From positions 109,800,975 through 109,864,974 of the forward strand of contig CM061229.1 in assembly GCA_030844895.1 (NCBI GenBank): 64,000 nucleotides of DNA, in the 5' to 3' direction. The position numbers and the translations under genes were made by a program. The stretch is from Ambrosia x helenae (taxonomy: Eukaryota; Streptophyta; Magnoliopsida; Asterales; Asteraceae). Below, one piece after another: positions 1 through 10,445 of the stretch. A model generated the notes under the pieces. The model was not told the origin of the DNA. It saw nothing but the letters and a program-made list of their open reading frames with translations, and did no database searches. The first letter of the stretch is position 1; each line of letters begins with the position of its first letter.

Positions 1-2013
1 GAGGGAGGGAATGAGGGTGTTACCCAAATCCCTGACTCAGTGGTGGCTCCGGAGACAGTTGTTGAGGATGCTGGTAAGCAGAAAGCCGCCTTCTTTGTCG
101 GGGATCAAGGAGGGAGTGCCCCAGTTTTTTCTGTGGGGATTAGCGCTGCCCCAACTCGACAGCCTCTGTTTCAGAAGCTGATAAAGAAGAAAGCTCCTGG
201 TAAGCAACGCTTTATTGTCTTGTAGAGTTCTTTGTCTTCGAATTTCTTTTAACATATTTTTCTTTCCTTTACCAGTGATGCCCAAGATCATCCCTACTCC
301 TCCTCCTACGTCTCCATCTGCGGAGGCGGCTAGGGTAGAGGAGGAGAGGCTCTGGAAGGAGCAAGAAGCGGCAAGAAAACAGGTGGAAGCCGATGAAGCC
401 CTTCAAAGGGCTGAGGCTGAGAAGATAGCCGCTGCTGCGAGGAAGCAGGCGGAAGTCGATGAAGCCCTTCGGAGGGCTGAGGTTGCAAAGGTTGCTGCTG
501 CCAATGAGGCCAAACGAAAGGCTGAGGCAGAAAAGCTGGCGGAGGCAGAGCGTCTTCGTCTCCAAGAGCAGCAGTTCTTGGAAGAGAAGGCGCGGCTGCT
601 AAGGGAGCGCGAGGAGAGTGAGCGCGCTGCTGCTGAGGCCCAGGAAATGACCCATGAATCTGACGGGTTGGAGAGGGCACTTTTGGAGCAGGGCGCTGCT
701 GGTGCTAGCGAGGGCTCGCGCCAAACTCAGCGTGAGTCTTCTAGGGTTGGTGGGGAGCCATCGGGAACTTACGATGGTTCCTGCTGGGCTGGTGGTGACG
801 CCATCTGGCGCCCTCGCTGGGCGATCAGGGAGAATACCTTATTCTCTAACTCCCTGGCCGCCCTTGAATTTGTTAGCGAGGTGGTGCCTCCCTATGAGCG
901 CACTTACCAGGATTTGCTGAGTCGTCCTGATCTTATATCTGCTTTATGCGTAAACCAGGTGACTCAACTGTCCTTGATGGATTCGCTTCGCCGCCGGGAT
1001 GCGGCGGTCCGGCGAGATGTTGAGCGATTGGAGGCGGAGAAGGCAGGCCTTGCTGAGAAGGAGGCTGCCTTCAAGGCGGAGATCTCGAAATATCGCCGCC
1101 CGCGCTCACGAGGCCGAAGCCATGGTGGCGAAACTTGAGGTGGATGCTGCTGCAGAGAGACGCCGATGGTCAGAGTCTTGGAAGAAATCCAATGACGAAA
1201 CAATGCGTTTGAAGGAAACTCTGGCCGAGGCGCAGGAGGAGAGGCGGGCGGTGACCCGCAAATTTGAAGAGAAGAGCAAGGCCCTCACTGAAAGGACCGC
1301 TAAGTATGTGGAGATGCGCAAGGAGCTTGAATCCAAGAATGCTGCTCTTGTTGCAGCTACTGAGCGCGTCTCCTTTCATGAGCAGGAGAGGATCCAGATC
1401 CTTAATGCCAAGGAGGATCTGGAGCGAGACCTTGACTCTTCTGATCATGCGCATGTTGCGGCCGTCAAGGAATGCCAGGCGGCCCAACACTTACTGGAGG
1501 AAGTGGTCTCTGCCCAGACCCAGATGCAGAATTCCATCCATTGGCTAATGACGGATGGAATGAATGGGGTAAGCTCTTATGCTTTCTTTGTTGTTGATAC
1601 TTGTTTTTTGCAATTGATTTGCTAACTTTTTTCCTTCCCTCTAGGTCTTTAAAAGGTTCTGGCAGGAGCCCAAGCTGGGCGATCAAGTTGCCGCCATTAC
1701 CGCCGCCGCCCAGGCTTTTGGGTACGGCAAGGGTTATGCAGATGGTTTCTTGCATGCTCAGAATGATGGGCGGATTGAGGACGCCGAACACTATGGGAAG
1801 CCACTGAAGGAGGAGTATGAGGCGGAGTTGGTCAGGTTTGAGAAGGTTGACTTCCCCATTCTCCAGGTGATTGCTGATTGCAATAACAACGCGGATCCCC
1901 CTGCTGCCCTGAAGTACTTTATCGACAAATCTGACGAGTTAGCGAGGGCTTCTGGCGGGAGCACTTCCGGAGCGCATGGCGAGTTGGCGCTGTATTTGTA
2001 TTTTTCTTTGTAA
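1..2013 (+). pseudogene. Antisense extra ORF of element 1 (coiled-coil protein, Tat element), broken
   Basis: The reading frame is open from position 1, so the start is outside the window. Plausible exons are 1-199, 276-1568 and 1645-2013, with GTAAG donors at 200 and 1569 and pyrimidine-rich CAG/TAG acceptors ending at 275 and 1644. The middle exon is a long Ala/Glu/Arg/Lys-rich coiled coil. The last exon begins VFKRFWQEPKL and ends at a stop at 2013. Near 1090 the frame shifts: the upstream frame runs to a stop at 1138 while the coiled coil continues in another frame. This frameshift is the reason for the pseudogene call. Element 2 has a homologous last exon with the same intron position, so the intron is ancestral. 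The function is unknown; proteins like this accompany Tat/Ogre-type gypsy elements. Confidence 0.75.
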
Positions 2014-2165
2014 CTTGCTTGTAAATATAAAGGGTTTTTAAGTCCCTTCTTTTAATGACATTGTCAGTTTGTTATATCGTGTTTGTTCTCGCTCTAACCT
2101 TACTTATTTAACCAAGTCATCACCCGGTGTGTAAGTATAAGTTAGGGCGCGCGCTAGGCTAGACA

Positions 2166-2530
2166 GTCCGGCGTCTAAGTGTTGTACTTTTGCCTTGAAG
2201 ACTGTAGCGGAGCGCGACTTGTGCCATTAAGTCCGAGTTAGGCGCGTAGAAGCCTTGCCTAGAAGACCTTTAGTCGCATGTTGTGTGGCGCACGTTCCTC
2301 TCGTCCGAGCTGTGCGTCAGCTCTAGAAGACAAGGGATTATGCGCGCACACATGCTATGCGGGTTGGTAGGTCCGACAAGTAAATCTGTCTTGAAGACCA
2401 TCATGCGTTGTCCAAGTGTAAGATGTGTAAGCCCGACGTGCCTGAGGCGCGTCTTGAAGGCTCACTTTACTTCGTTGGTTCGCAGTTCTGGTCCGACATG
2501 ATTTTGCCTAAGTCTTGAAGGCCCTGGCGC
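2166..2530. repeat. Degenerate tandem repeat between the antisense ORF and the end of pol
   Basis: A motif of the form GTCCGA followed about 15-30 bases later by CTTGAAGRC (or a variant such as CTAGAAGAC) recurs at about 2166, 2231, 2303, 2371, 2431 and 2491, a period of 60-72 bp. The stretch is richer in GC and CG dinucleotides than its surroundings. It lies in the part of the element corresponding to the 3' untranslated region of gag-pol. No ORF is convincing in it. Confidence 0.65.
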
Positions 2531-2605
2531 GGAAAAAACAAGTAGAAACACAGATATATGAAACTTTTTCATTGATAGTATGGCATGTGTAGCCATGTTA
2601 CAAGT

Positions 2606-5600
2606 TTACAAATAACAGCGTCGCAACTGTGCGCCGTTCCAAGATCGCGGGATGGGGGTACCGTCCAGTCTTTCCAACGCGTAGGCGCCTTTGCCTAACA
2701 CTTCTTGTATTTTGTATGGACCTTCCCAAGTTGGAGCTAGTTTCCCGGGCTTTTCAGCGTTAGAAGCTTCGTTGTTGCGGAAAACGTAGTCTCCGATCTT
2801 GAACGTGAGTTCTTTTACGCGCTTGTTGTAGTATTGTTCCAGCTAAGTTTTGTATCTGGCTTCTTTTATTGCCGCAAGATCGCGCCGCTCCTCCAGCAGG
2901 TCAAGGTTCATGCGGAGTTCTTTGTCATTGTCCGTTGTTTCGGCCATCAATACTCTCGCGGTAGGGCAAGTTATTTCTGCGGGAATCACCGCCTCAGAAC
3001 CATATGTTAAGCTGAACGGCGTTTCACCGTTGCTTGTTTTTGTGAGGGTGCGGTAGGCCCATAAAACATGTGGTAGTTCGTCTACCCACCATGTCCTTTT
3101 GGTTCCGAGCCTTGACTTGATGCCTTCGACGATTGTGCGATTGGCCCTTTCCACTTGACCATTACCTTGCGGATGTGCAACTGACGTGAATATTTGTTTT
3201 ACACCCATTTGAGCCAACCATTCATGGAGAGATTGGTCTTCAAATTGTGTGCCGTTTCGCTGACCAGTTGCATCGGCAGGCCGAATCGGCAGATAATGAA
3301 CTCCCAGAGGAATTTCTTGACGTGCGCACCGTCGATCTTGGCTAGAGGCTTTGCCTCGACCCACTTGGTGAAGTAGTCGATGGCGACGATTAAGTATTTG
3401 ACGTTACCCGGGGCCGTTGGGAATGGTCCGACCAAATCGATAGCCCATTTCTGAAACGGCCACGCCGCTGTAACGGGCACCAAGTTGTTCTTGGGGCGCA
3501 AGGTATTCGGAGCGTGGCGCTGGCAACTGTCGCATTTGCGCAACTCTCTGACCGCGTCCACGTGCATGCCCGGCCAATAGTACCCTGCGTTCATCAATTT
3601 CGCTACTACCATCCTTGGGCCAGCGTGTAGTCCGCATGTTCCCTCATGTATGTCTCTGAGGAGGAAGGAGGCGTCTGCGGAGTCTACACAGCGTAGCAGC
3701 GGCCCTAGGTAAGATCGGCGTTACAGGGTACCGTCTATGAGTTGGTATTGTAAAGCCTTGTGTTGGATCTTCCGGGCCTCTGACATGTCATCAGGCAGGA
3801 TGCCGGAGGATAAGAAGGCTTTGATTGGGGTCATCCAGGATGCGTTGCCTGTTTGGATTACATTTACTTGTCACGGCGGGACAGATGGTTTTTCAAGGAC
3901 CTCGACCCGTACCTCTTTGGCCATATGTGCCAAGACCGTGGATGCCATTTTGCTCAGCGCATCGGCTGGCTTGTTTTCACTGCGCCGGATGTGTTCGACG
4001 GTGCATGAGTCGAACCGTCGCATGAGTTGCTTGGCCTGCTCCAGGTACATGGCCATGATTTCATCCTTTCCGTCATACGATCCATTGATCTGTCGCGCGA
4101 CAAGCAGTGAGTCGACGTGTGCCTCCACGTGCCTGGCCCCCATTTTTTCCGCAATGCGGAGGCCTGCCAGCAACGATTCGTATTCCGCCTCGTTGTTTGT
4201 GCTTTTAAAATCGGGGTGGATGGCGTACGTGAACTCGTGTTTATCTGGGCTGATAAGGCGTAATCCCGCGCCGGCACCATCGTCATTAGAGGCCCCGTCC
4301 GTGTATAGGGACCATTTTTTCGACGGATCTTGTACAGGAGCGGGTGATTCTTCTGCTTTGCATTCTTGGACTCGGTCTGTTGGTATCTCCGCGGCGAAGT
4401 CCGCGAGGATCTGGCCTTTAATTGTGGGCCGGGGCTTGTAATTGATCGTGTGCTCCCCCAGCTCAATGGCCCACTTTGCTAGTCGACCCGACAACTCAGG
4501 CTTGGCGAGTATGTCGTTTCTCCGATAGTCCGTGAGGACATTTATCGGGTGGCCCTGAAAGTACCTGCGCAATCTTCGAGATGCGTGAATGAGGGCGAGA
4601 ACCAGCTTTTCCATTATTGTGTACCTTGTTTCCGCATCTAACAGCGTGCGGCTGATGTAGTAGATTGGTGTTTGCACGCCTTTACGGTCAACCATTAGGA
4701 CTCCGCCTATTGCCCGCTCCGTGACGGAGAGGTAAAGTGTGAGCGGTTCTTTAGGAAACGGCGCTGTTAGTGTCGGAAGGTTCATTAGGCATTGCTTCAT
4801 TGCCTGGAATGCTGATTCCACTTCTGGGGTCCAACGGAAGTTGCTCTTTTTAAACAGTTCTTCAAAGTGTCCACGAATGGGAACGACTTTGAAGCGTAGT
4901 TGGACAGGAATCGATTTAGGGCCACAAGGCGGCCCATCAATGTCTGTACTTCTTTGACGGAAGCGGGGGAAGGCATTCTCTCTATAGCTTGTACTTTTTC
5001 TGGGTTGGCGCGGAAACCATCCCGCGTTACAATAACGCCCAGAAATTTGCCTTCTTCCATCCTGAATGAACATTTGCTCGGGTTCAACTTCATGCGCACT
5101 TTGCGTAATTGATTGAACGTTTGTTGGATGTCTCGAAGCATGTCTCTTTCTTCCTTGCTCTTAATTACCAGGTCATCGACGTACACCTCAAGTCGTACAC
5201 CGATTTCATTAATGAAGGTCGTGTCCATAAGACGTTGGTATGTGGCGCCCGCATTTTTCAGACCAAAGGCATCTTGGTGTAACAGAAAATGCCCGCGTCT
5301 GTGCGGAACGCCGTTTTATCTTAATCTTCTTTAGCCATCTGGATCTGGTGGTAACCTTTGTATGCGTCCAAGAAGCATTTGAACCGATACGGGGTGAGGG
5401 AATCCATCTTTAGATCAATTTCTGGCAAAGGGTAGCAATCTTTGGGACACGCCTTGTTAATATCTTTGTAATCGACGCACATGCGCGAGCCTCCATTAGC
5501 TTTGGCGACCATGACCGGATTAGCCACCCAGGTTTGGTATCTGATAGGGCGAAGGATGCCCGCGTTGTGCAGCTCGGTGACTTGTTCGTTCATGGCCTTT

Positions 5601-6049
5601 GTTTTCTCCGGGCCCATACTGCGCTTCTTTTGCACTATGGGTTCTATGGAGCGATAGACGTTGAGCCTGTGTTCCGCTATTTCGCGGGGAACACCGACCA
5701 TGTCCGCTGGTTGCCACGCGAAGACATCCATGTTGCTGATCAAAAGCTGTTTCAAGTGATTGCGTATGGTCTCGGAGATTTCATGGCCAATGATCACCGT
5801 TTGCTCCGGAAATTTAGGGTTTAGCGCCCATTTTTCCGGCTCAGTGCGGGCATTTGTCTTGACCATTTTTGGAGGCTTGGCGGTTTCGGTGGTGTGGCAG
5901 TCTTTGTTGGCTCTGATGAAGGCAATGCCTGTCTTGGTTGGAAAGCCGACCATCGCGTGCGCCGTTGAAGCGTTGGCGTTAAAGCGCGCGATGCCTTCCT
6001 GACCCAAGAGAATATCATGATTGGAAGTGGCTGGCAAAACCATAAAGTC
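2606..6049 (-). pseudogene. pol: pol of element 1: protease end, RT, RNase H, integrase (multiple stops and frameshifts)
   Basis: Reading down the minus strand: the end of the protease region, then reverse transcriptase with the catalytic YVDD motif near 5172-5186, RNase H (DGAS near 4290, the NNEAEYE acidic motif, HVDS, ADALSKM), then integrase with a Cys-pair zinc finger (CDSCQRH near 3530), the DLVGPF and AIDYFTKW segments, NGQVERANR, and a C-terminal WEGPY motif. Compared with element 2 the frame is broken by a TGA at the gag/pol boundary (6050-6052), a TAA just after MAKED near 5320, a one-base loss near 5266, a shift near 4850, a TGA near 3868, a TAA near 3722, a deletion at the second integrase aspartate near 3260, and a TAG near 2841. 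The frame then runs to a stop at 2606. This copy cannot make a full polyprotein. Confidence 0.93.
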
Positions 6050-8005
6050 TCATATCTCCGTGCGTTCGTGGGTGCCATCGGACCACGTGACTGGCAGGGA
6101 GAGCATGCCCCGCGGCATGATGGTCTCATGAATGAAACCTGAGATTGGCTCATTGACTGGTACGAGCTTCGCTTTGTCTTCCGCATCCAGCTGTTGGAAA
6201 CATTGCTCGTACATGATATATGTGCTGTTGCCGCCGTCTAGGAACATGTACTGCGTGGGGTAATGTCCGAAGACTGCGGTTATGACGAGTGGGGCGGTGC
6301 AGGAGGTGCCGCCTCTGACTTTTGGCATGAGGACATCGGCCTCCTTCCATGAGTCATCAAGTGGTTGTAGACGGGTGCGCTTGCTGTGCTGGATGTTTTT
6401 GCCACGTCTAGTCATGTTGCAGTGATGACGAGGGATGAGTGTGGCGGCATGAGTGTTGAGGTCACGGATTTTCTTTCGCGGCCCCTCCCCTTGATTTTCG
6501 TCACCCGCGTTACCCTTGCCAGTGCGGTGGACGTTCTTTACCAAGTGACCAAGCTGTCCCGATTTCAGCGCGGCCTCAATCTCCATCTTCAGGCTATAAC
6601 AGTTGTCTGTGAGGTGACCGAAGTCGTTGTGATACTCATAGAACTTGCTTCGGTCCACGTTCCTTCGTTTCCCCAGAGGGTTGGCTTCCTTCAACGTGAC
6701 TTGCTCTGTTTTCAGGACCTGGGATGGTGTCTTTGTCAGCGGGGTCCAATCGTGGTTTTTCTTTGAGTGTCCACGTTGGTCACGCGATTGTTTGTTATTG
6801 ATGAGTTGGCGAGCATCGCCCGCGGGGGAGTACTTTCCTTCGTCGGCGGTGCCCGAGATGCGGCTCCAAACAGACTTGTTTTTGTGTTTACTACTATTAT
6901 TATTATGGTGTTGCGGTTGAAAGCCGTGCATCTGGTTGAAAGATTTTTCAGAGGAGGCATATATTTTCGCGGAGTGGATGAGTTCATCCCAGGACTCCGG
7001 AATACCGTCCTTGCCTGTAAGGCATTTCATTAGCTCTGGGCTGCGCACGTTGTGTATGAATGCTGCCCGGGTAAGTTCTTCCCCACAGCCTATTTGCAAG
7101 GCCTCTTTGTTGAATCGAACTATAAAATCCTCGATGGATTCATGATCATATCGGCGACATAACAGAATATGCGCCTTGTCTTTCTTGTGCTTACGCAAGT
7201 GTGAAAAGTGGTTACCAAATTTGTCGGTGAGGTCGTCGAAGTCCTTGACGCTCCCCGCGGGGAGGTTGTCGAACCAGACCCTGGCTGCGCCGGTTAAAGT
7301 CTGAGCGAACAAATGGCACCAGACCTGAACGGGCCAGTCTACAGACATACCTGCGCACTCAAAGTCGTTCACATGGTCATCCGGGTCACGCAGGCCATCG
7401 TATCTACCGATGCTGCTGGGAAGCTTAGCTTTCCTTGGGATTTTGGCTGTCGCTATGCGAGCGACAAATTTTGATTTCTCAGCAAAAGCCTTTGGCGTGA
7501 ATGGCTTGACCAAGTCATCGTCCTCGTCGTTGTGACGTGAACGATGACTATGTTTCTTTCCGTTGTGGTCGGAGTCGCTGCTAGACGACTCATAGCCATC
7601 CGGTTCGTCAGGTGACTTTGCGCAGCCCCGAACCCTGGCGTCTCCGCCGAGTTCCCCGCTGCGACCATCACCGTGAGTGGCCGGGTCTTTCCTTTTGTAC
7701 CCCTTTTTTGATGGGGTATCATAAGTGAGGGCTTTACCCTTCTTTTTGGCTTGTTGCAAGAGTTTGCGTTGATATATTGTTGCACTTTTGGCGTTCTGAC
7801 GAAGGAGCCACTGGTCTGCGTCTTCCTCAGAACCACCGTCACAGTCGTCGTCCGAGCCTAGGTCACGAATCTCGAGATCCGGCTGCTCGAGACGTGAAGT
7901 GGGTTTTTTGACGACAGTGTATGGTGTGGTTTGGTTTTCCGGGGACTGAGCATCGACTTCCCCGGTTTGGTAAAGGATAGAAGTGTTAGGGTTGGGTTCA
8001 GCCAT
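6050..8005 (-). CDS. gag: gag with N-terminal part of protease, element 1
   Basis: This is a 651-codon ORF starting at ATG 8005-8003, 46 bases downstream of the primer-binding-site motif. The first 200 residues are charged and low complexity. A retrotransposon gag (capsid-type) domain follows at about residues 205-310 (WCHLFAQTLTGAARVWF, then HFSHLRKHKKDKAHILL). A CCHC-like motif near residue 460 reads EYHNDFGHLTDNC, with the first Cys replaced. The protease active site region reads LDGGNST, where element 2 has LDNGSST, so the catalytic Asp is present but its surroundings are altered. The ORF ends in TGA where element 2 has a Cys codon (TGC), so gag and pol were one frame and this stop is secondary. 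The protein would form the particle core of the element. Confidence 0.93.
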   Translation of the reverse strand: MAEPNPNTSILYQTGEVDAQSPENQTTPYTVVKKPTSRLEQPDLEIRDLGSDDDCDGGSEEDADQWLLRQNAKSATIYQRKLLQQAKKKGKALTYDTPSKKGYKRKDPATHGDGRSGELGGDARVRGCAKSPDEPDGYESSSSDSDHNGKKHSHRSRHNDEDDDLVKPFTPKAFAEKSKFVARIATAKIPRKAKLPSSIGRYDGLRDPDDHVNDFECAGMSVDWPVQVWCHLFAQTLTGAARVWFDNLPAGSVKDFDDLTDKFGNHFSHLRKHKKDKAHILLCRRYDHESIEDFIVRFNKEALQIGCGEELTRAAFIHNVRSPELMKCLTGKDGIPESWDELIHSAKIYASSEKSFNQMHGFQPQHHNNNSSKHKNKSVWSRISGTADEGKYSPAGDARQLINNKQSRDQRGHSKKNHDWTPLTKTPSQVLKTEQVTLKEANPLGKRRNVDRSKFYEYHNDFGHLTDNCYSLKMEIEAALKSGQLGHLVKNVHRTGKGNAGDENQGEGPRKKIRDLNTHAATLIPRHHCNMTRRGKNIQHSKRTRLQPLDDSWKEADVLMPKVRGGTSCTAPLVITAVFGHYPTQYMFLDGGNSTYIMYEQCFQQLDAEDKAKLVPVNEPISGFIHETIMPRGMLSLPVTWSDGTHERTEI

Positions 8006-8047
8006 GGGTGGGTTAAAAGATGAGTGAATAAAGCTGTTCTAACCGTT

Positions 8048-8058
8048 GGATGGCGCCA
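8048..8058 (-). promoter_or_regulatory. Primer-binding-site-like motif, element 1
   Basis: On the minus strand TGGCGCCATCC begins two bases downstream of the LTR terminus. The same 11 bases occupy the same place in element 2. TGGCGCC is the complement expected for a tRNA 3' end such as tRNA-Asp, used by many gypsy elements. The match beyond the first seven bases is not perfect, so the tRNA is not assigned. Confidence 0.6.
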
Positions 8059-8059
8059 A

Positions 8060-8967
8060 TGAAGAAACAATAAGTAACACGGTGATTATGACTAATCCCC
8101 GGGTGGTTTATACTTATGTTACGTCAGGATTAATCCTTTACCCAAACCTCGTTGGTTAACCCGTAAGAAGATTAGTGAATGCGAAGTATGTGTGTGAAGT
8201 GTGTGAGAACATGAGATGTAAGTGGTTCGGTCGGAAACGACCTACGTCCACTGTAACTGCTGGAATATTATTACGAGAGGAATGTTACAAATGGTATGGG
8301 TTACAATGGTTGATTTCTGAATGCCTTTACAAGAAGAAGTTTATCCCTATTTATAGGCATAGTTGTGGGCCGAAGGAAGAGGCCCATGAGACATGTCGTC
8401 AGCTTGGGCCCAGTCAAGGCCCAAGTCCATGTTCTTCCTGAAAATGGCGGGAAATGGCCAAATACTGTTGATGACATCATGCTACAGTGTGGTCGTTGTT
8501 ATAGCTGGACACGTGGCAAGTTCTGGGTGGTGACCAGTGATGTTGTTCTTGCTGTAGTGGCTGGGGCTGCCATCGGCGTCTGATGTGACGCCTGACAGTT
8601 GGCAAGGTATGTCTGTTGGTCACTGTGGATGGCAGCATGGTGGGCAGCACGGGTACAGTAGAGCCGTTCGGTAGTTGTACTATCTGCCACATGTCCTTCT
8701 CTTGTTCACATATACTCTGACACAGATCCTTGTGAATCTTCCTTTTGTTATCTTCTGTACCTCGTACTAAAGGTGTTAAGGGAAGATTCCGCGCGTGGCC
8801 GTACGCGCTTATCAGATGTAGCTTGCTGCTTATCAGCTGCCTTAGCGCGCTAAGCTGCTTGTTGTGTTGTTCGCGCGCAGGTGGATCCTTGCGCCATATC
8901 TTGGTGCGAGGATCCTGTTTATGGGGATAGGGACGCCTCTTCTCGGATTAGGCTCCCTATCCCTTCA
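8060..8967 (-). repeat. 5' LTR of element 1 (908 bp)
   Basis: The right boundary (minus-strand 5' end) is TGAAGGGATAGGG at 8967 and the left boundary ends in CTTCA next to the primer-binding motif at 8060. Element 2 has the matching termini TGATGGGATTAGG and CTTCA, which supports both ends. A minus-strand TATA box TATAAATA lies at 8348-8355, as expected for the LTR promoter. The other LTR is outside the window, so the insertion cannot be dated here. Confidence 0.75.
8348..8355 (-). promoter_or_regulatory. TATA box in LTR of element 1
   Basis: TATAAATA reads on the minus strand within the LTR, about 340 bases before the gag start. It is a likely Pol II core promoter driving the genomic RNA of the element. 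Confidence 0.6.
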
Positions 8968-8972
8968 ACAAG
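8968..8972. repeat. Predicted target-site duplication of element 1 (ACAAG)
   Basis: These five bases follow the LTR terminus of element 1 directly. The coding frame of the antisense ORF of element 2 then resumes. The partner copy should lie left of the window and cannot be checked here. Confidence 0.45.
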
Positions 8973-9568
8973 GTGCAAGCGTTGTTTGGGCAAGCTACTG
9001 AAATGGCTGTTGCTGCGAATGAGAGGATCGCGTGGTTGATGAGTGATGGAGTTGCTGGGGTAAGCTATAAGATCTTCCTTTTGTATTTTGATTATTGACT
9101 TATGCAATTTGTTGATGTGTTATCTTTTATTGCGCAGATATTCAATCGTGTTTGGAACGATCCTGCGCTGACAGAGGTGATTGCTCGTATTTCCAGTTCT
9201 TCCGTGAAGCAGGGGATCAAGCTCGGCTTCTCCAAAGGCTTTTGCCACCATGCGGATGGCATGGAGAAGGAGTCTGGTCCGTACGAGAATGAGTCGTACG
9301 ACGATGAGTTGCTGAAGGCTTACGATGATTACGAGCACCTGAAGTTCGAAGTCTTCGATTTGCTGGAGGCTTGCGCGAAAACTGATGATCCCGCGGGGAG
9401 TTGCGCAATTATTTTATCAAGTCTGACCGTCTTGGCGCGGAACTTGCTGAGAAAGCGCAAATGGAAGAGACAGCCAAAGTAGGAGCGACAGATGGTCAGG
9501 CTGGAACATCCTCTGCGGCTGGTGACAAGAATTCAGAAGATATATCGCAATATCTTAATCTTGGTTGA
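8973..9568 (+). pseudogene. 3' part of the antisense extra ORF of element 2
   Basis: The fragment begins right after the LTR of element 1, in frame with KVQALFGQATEM. The first exon ends at 9059 at a GTAAGC donor; the second begins at 9138 after TGCGCAG and starts IFNRVWNDPAL, matching VFKRFWQEPKL of element 1. The intron lies at the same place in both elements. After about 9390 the conserved frame (RNYFIKSDRLGAELAEKAQ) is no longer that of the preceding sequence, so there is a frameshift; the conserved frame ends at the TGA at 9566-9568. The product is unknown, and is part coiled coil, as in element 1. Confidence 0.7.
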
Positions 9569-9816
9569 ACAATTTTTTATTTTCTTCATGTTTGTTTGTA
9601 CTGTTGGACAATTTACTTTTTTTGAACTTGTTGCCACGTGTTTTCTTATCTAATCATTTGCTGATGTCATCTCTACTTCCCATCACCCAAGGCTGACAGA
9701 TTACCTCATAATTGATGTGATGGTTATGCCGGCGTTTGTCAGGATGACTGTCACGATTCTCTAGGGTAATTGAGTGGTTACCATTAATGGTAATTAATGG
9801 CCATAACCTCTCTCCT

Positions 9817-9826
9817 CTATATATAG
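9817..9826 (+). promoter_or_regulatory. TATA box upstream of the small antisense ORF
   Basis: CTATATATAG lies 72 bases before the ATG at 9898, on the strand opposite to gag-pol. A pyrimidine-rich leader and an AAAAAATGGCG start context follow. The arrangement is that of an ordinary plant core promoter. Confidence 0.5.
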
Positions 9827-9897
9827 TAAGTGTGTGTTTCATCTTCCTTATAATTTCCTTTGTACTTAAAAAACTTATACCTTCTTCTCTGCAAAAA

Positions 9898-10173
9898 ATG
9901 GCGGCAAGCTCTTCTAATAACAACCTTGGTGTTAAGGAGGTTTTGGCAATGCAAGGGATCATGAGGCTATCACAACCTCTTAATCACAATCAATCTTCCA
10001 CAGATGCTCTTGATCGTCTAGCAGAGTACTGTGCATATGTGTTGTCCCAAGAGGACATGCGTCCTTATAACTTGGATGATCAGGGTACTTCTGATGGGAA
10101 GCCCTTGAAGATGATGAAATTGTCTGAGCTAGGGGATGTGAAGAAGACTAAAACCAGGAAGGTTAGGGGTTGA
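9898..10173 (+). CDS. Small antisense ORF inside element 2, 91 aa, unknown function
   Basis: The ORF opens with MAASSSNNNLG and ends KKTKTRKVRG before a TGA. It has an Ala second codon, a good plant start context (A at -3, G at +4), a TATA box 72 bp upstream and a T-rich region with AATATAAA-like sequence near 10370 that could serve for 3' end formation. The C-terminus is basic and could be a nuclear localisation signal; the middle (ALDRLAEYCAYVLSQ) could form a helix. No domain is recognised. It lies on the strand opposite to gag-pol, between the end of pol and the main antisense ORF; element 1 has no counterpart. It may be a captured gene or an extra element-encoded protein. It is a strong candidate ORF by context, but the function is not inferable. 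Confidence 0.5.
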   Translation: MAASSSNNNLGVKEVLAMQGIMRLSQPLNHNQSSTDALDRLAEYCAYVLSQEDMRPYNLDDQGTSDGKPLKMMKLSELGDVKKTKTRKVRG

Positions 10174-10445
10174 GTTGTCTTTTTCAGTATGTTGAAGTTT
10201 GTTGTGTATAGGTAAAGTCTTTTTTGAATTTGCTGTTGAGTCAACATGTATATGGGGTGTATTTTGTTTTTTGGTCACCCCCATTTTTGTATATGTAATG
10301 GTAATCCATGTATTAGCCGTGTAGAATGTACTTGTTGATCAATGGCTTGTATGGTAAATGCTCTCTTTGTAATATAAATGCAGTTGGACATAAAGTCCTT
10401 ATTACAAAATCATGAAATAGTAGATTACATGTAGCATATACGTAG

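Larger units (their letters stand above)
1..8967 (-). mobile_element. Tat-lineage Ty3/gypsy LTR retrotransposon, element 1 (left end outside window)
   Basis: This element is read on the minus strand. From high to low coordinates it has a 5' LTR (8060-8967), a primer-binding-site-like motif next to it, gag (8005-6050), pol in the order protease, reverse transcriptase, RNase H, integrase (to 2606), a repeat-rich spacer, and an extra ORF on the opposite strand (1-2013). The protease-RT-RH-integrase order defines Ty3/gypsy. An extra ORF antisense to gag-pol and downstream of pol is a known feature of plant Tat elements. The 3' LTR lies beyond position 1. Several stops and frameshifts make it non-autonomous. 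It appears to be inserted in the antisense ORF of element 2, because the coding sequence of that ORF starts abruptly right after the LTR end. Confidence 0.9.

Noticed and set aside
1465..1791. 108-codon minus-strand frame over the antisense ORF
   Set aside because: It crosses a clear intron of the plus-strand gene and shows no domain.
3737..4441. 234-codon plus-strand frame inside pol of element 1
   Set aside because: It is the shadow of the RNase H coding strand; the minus strand carries the recognisable domains.
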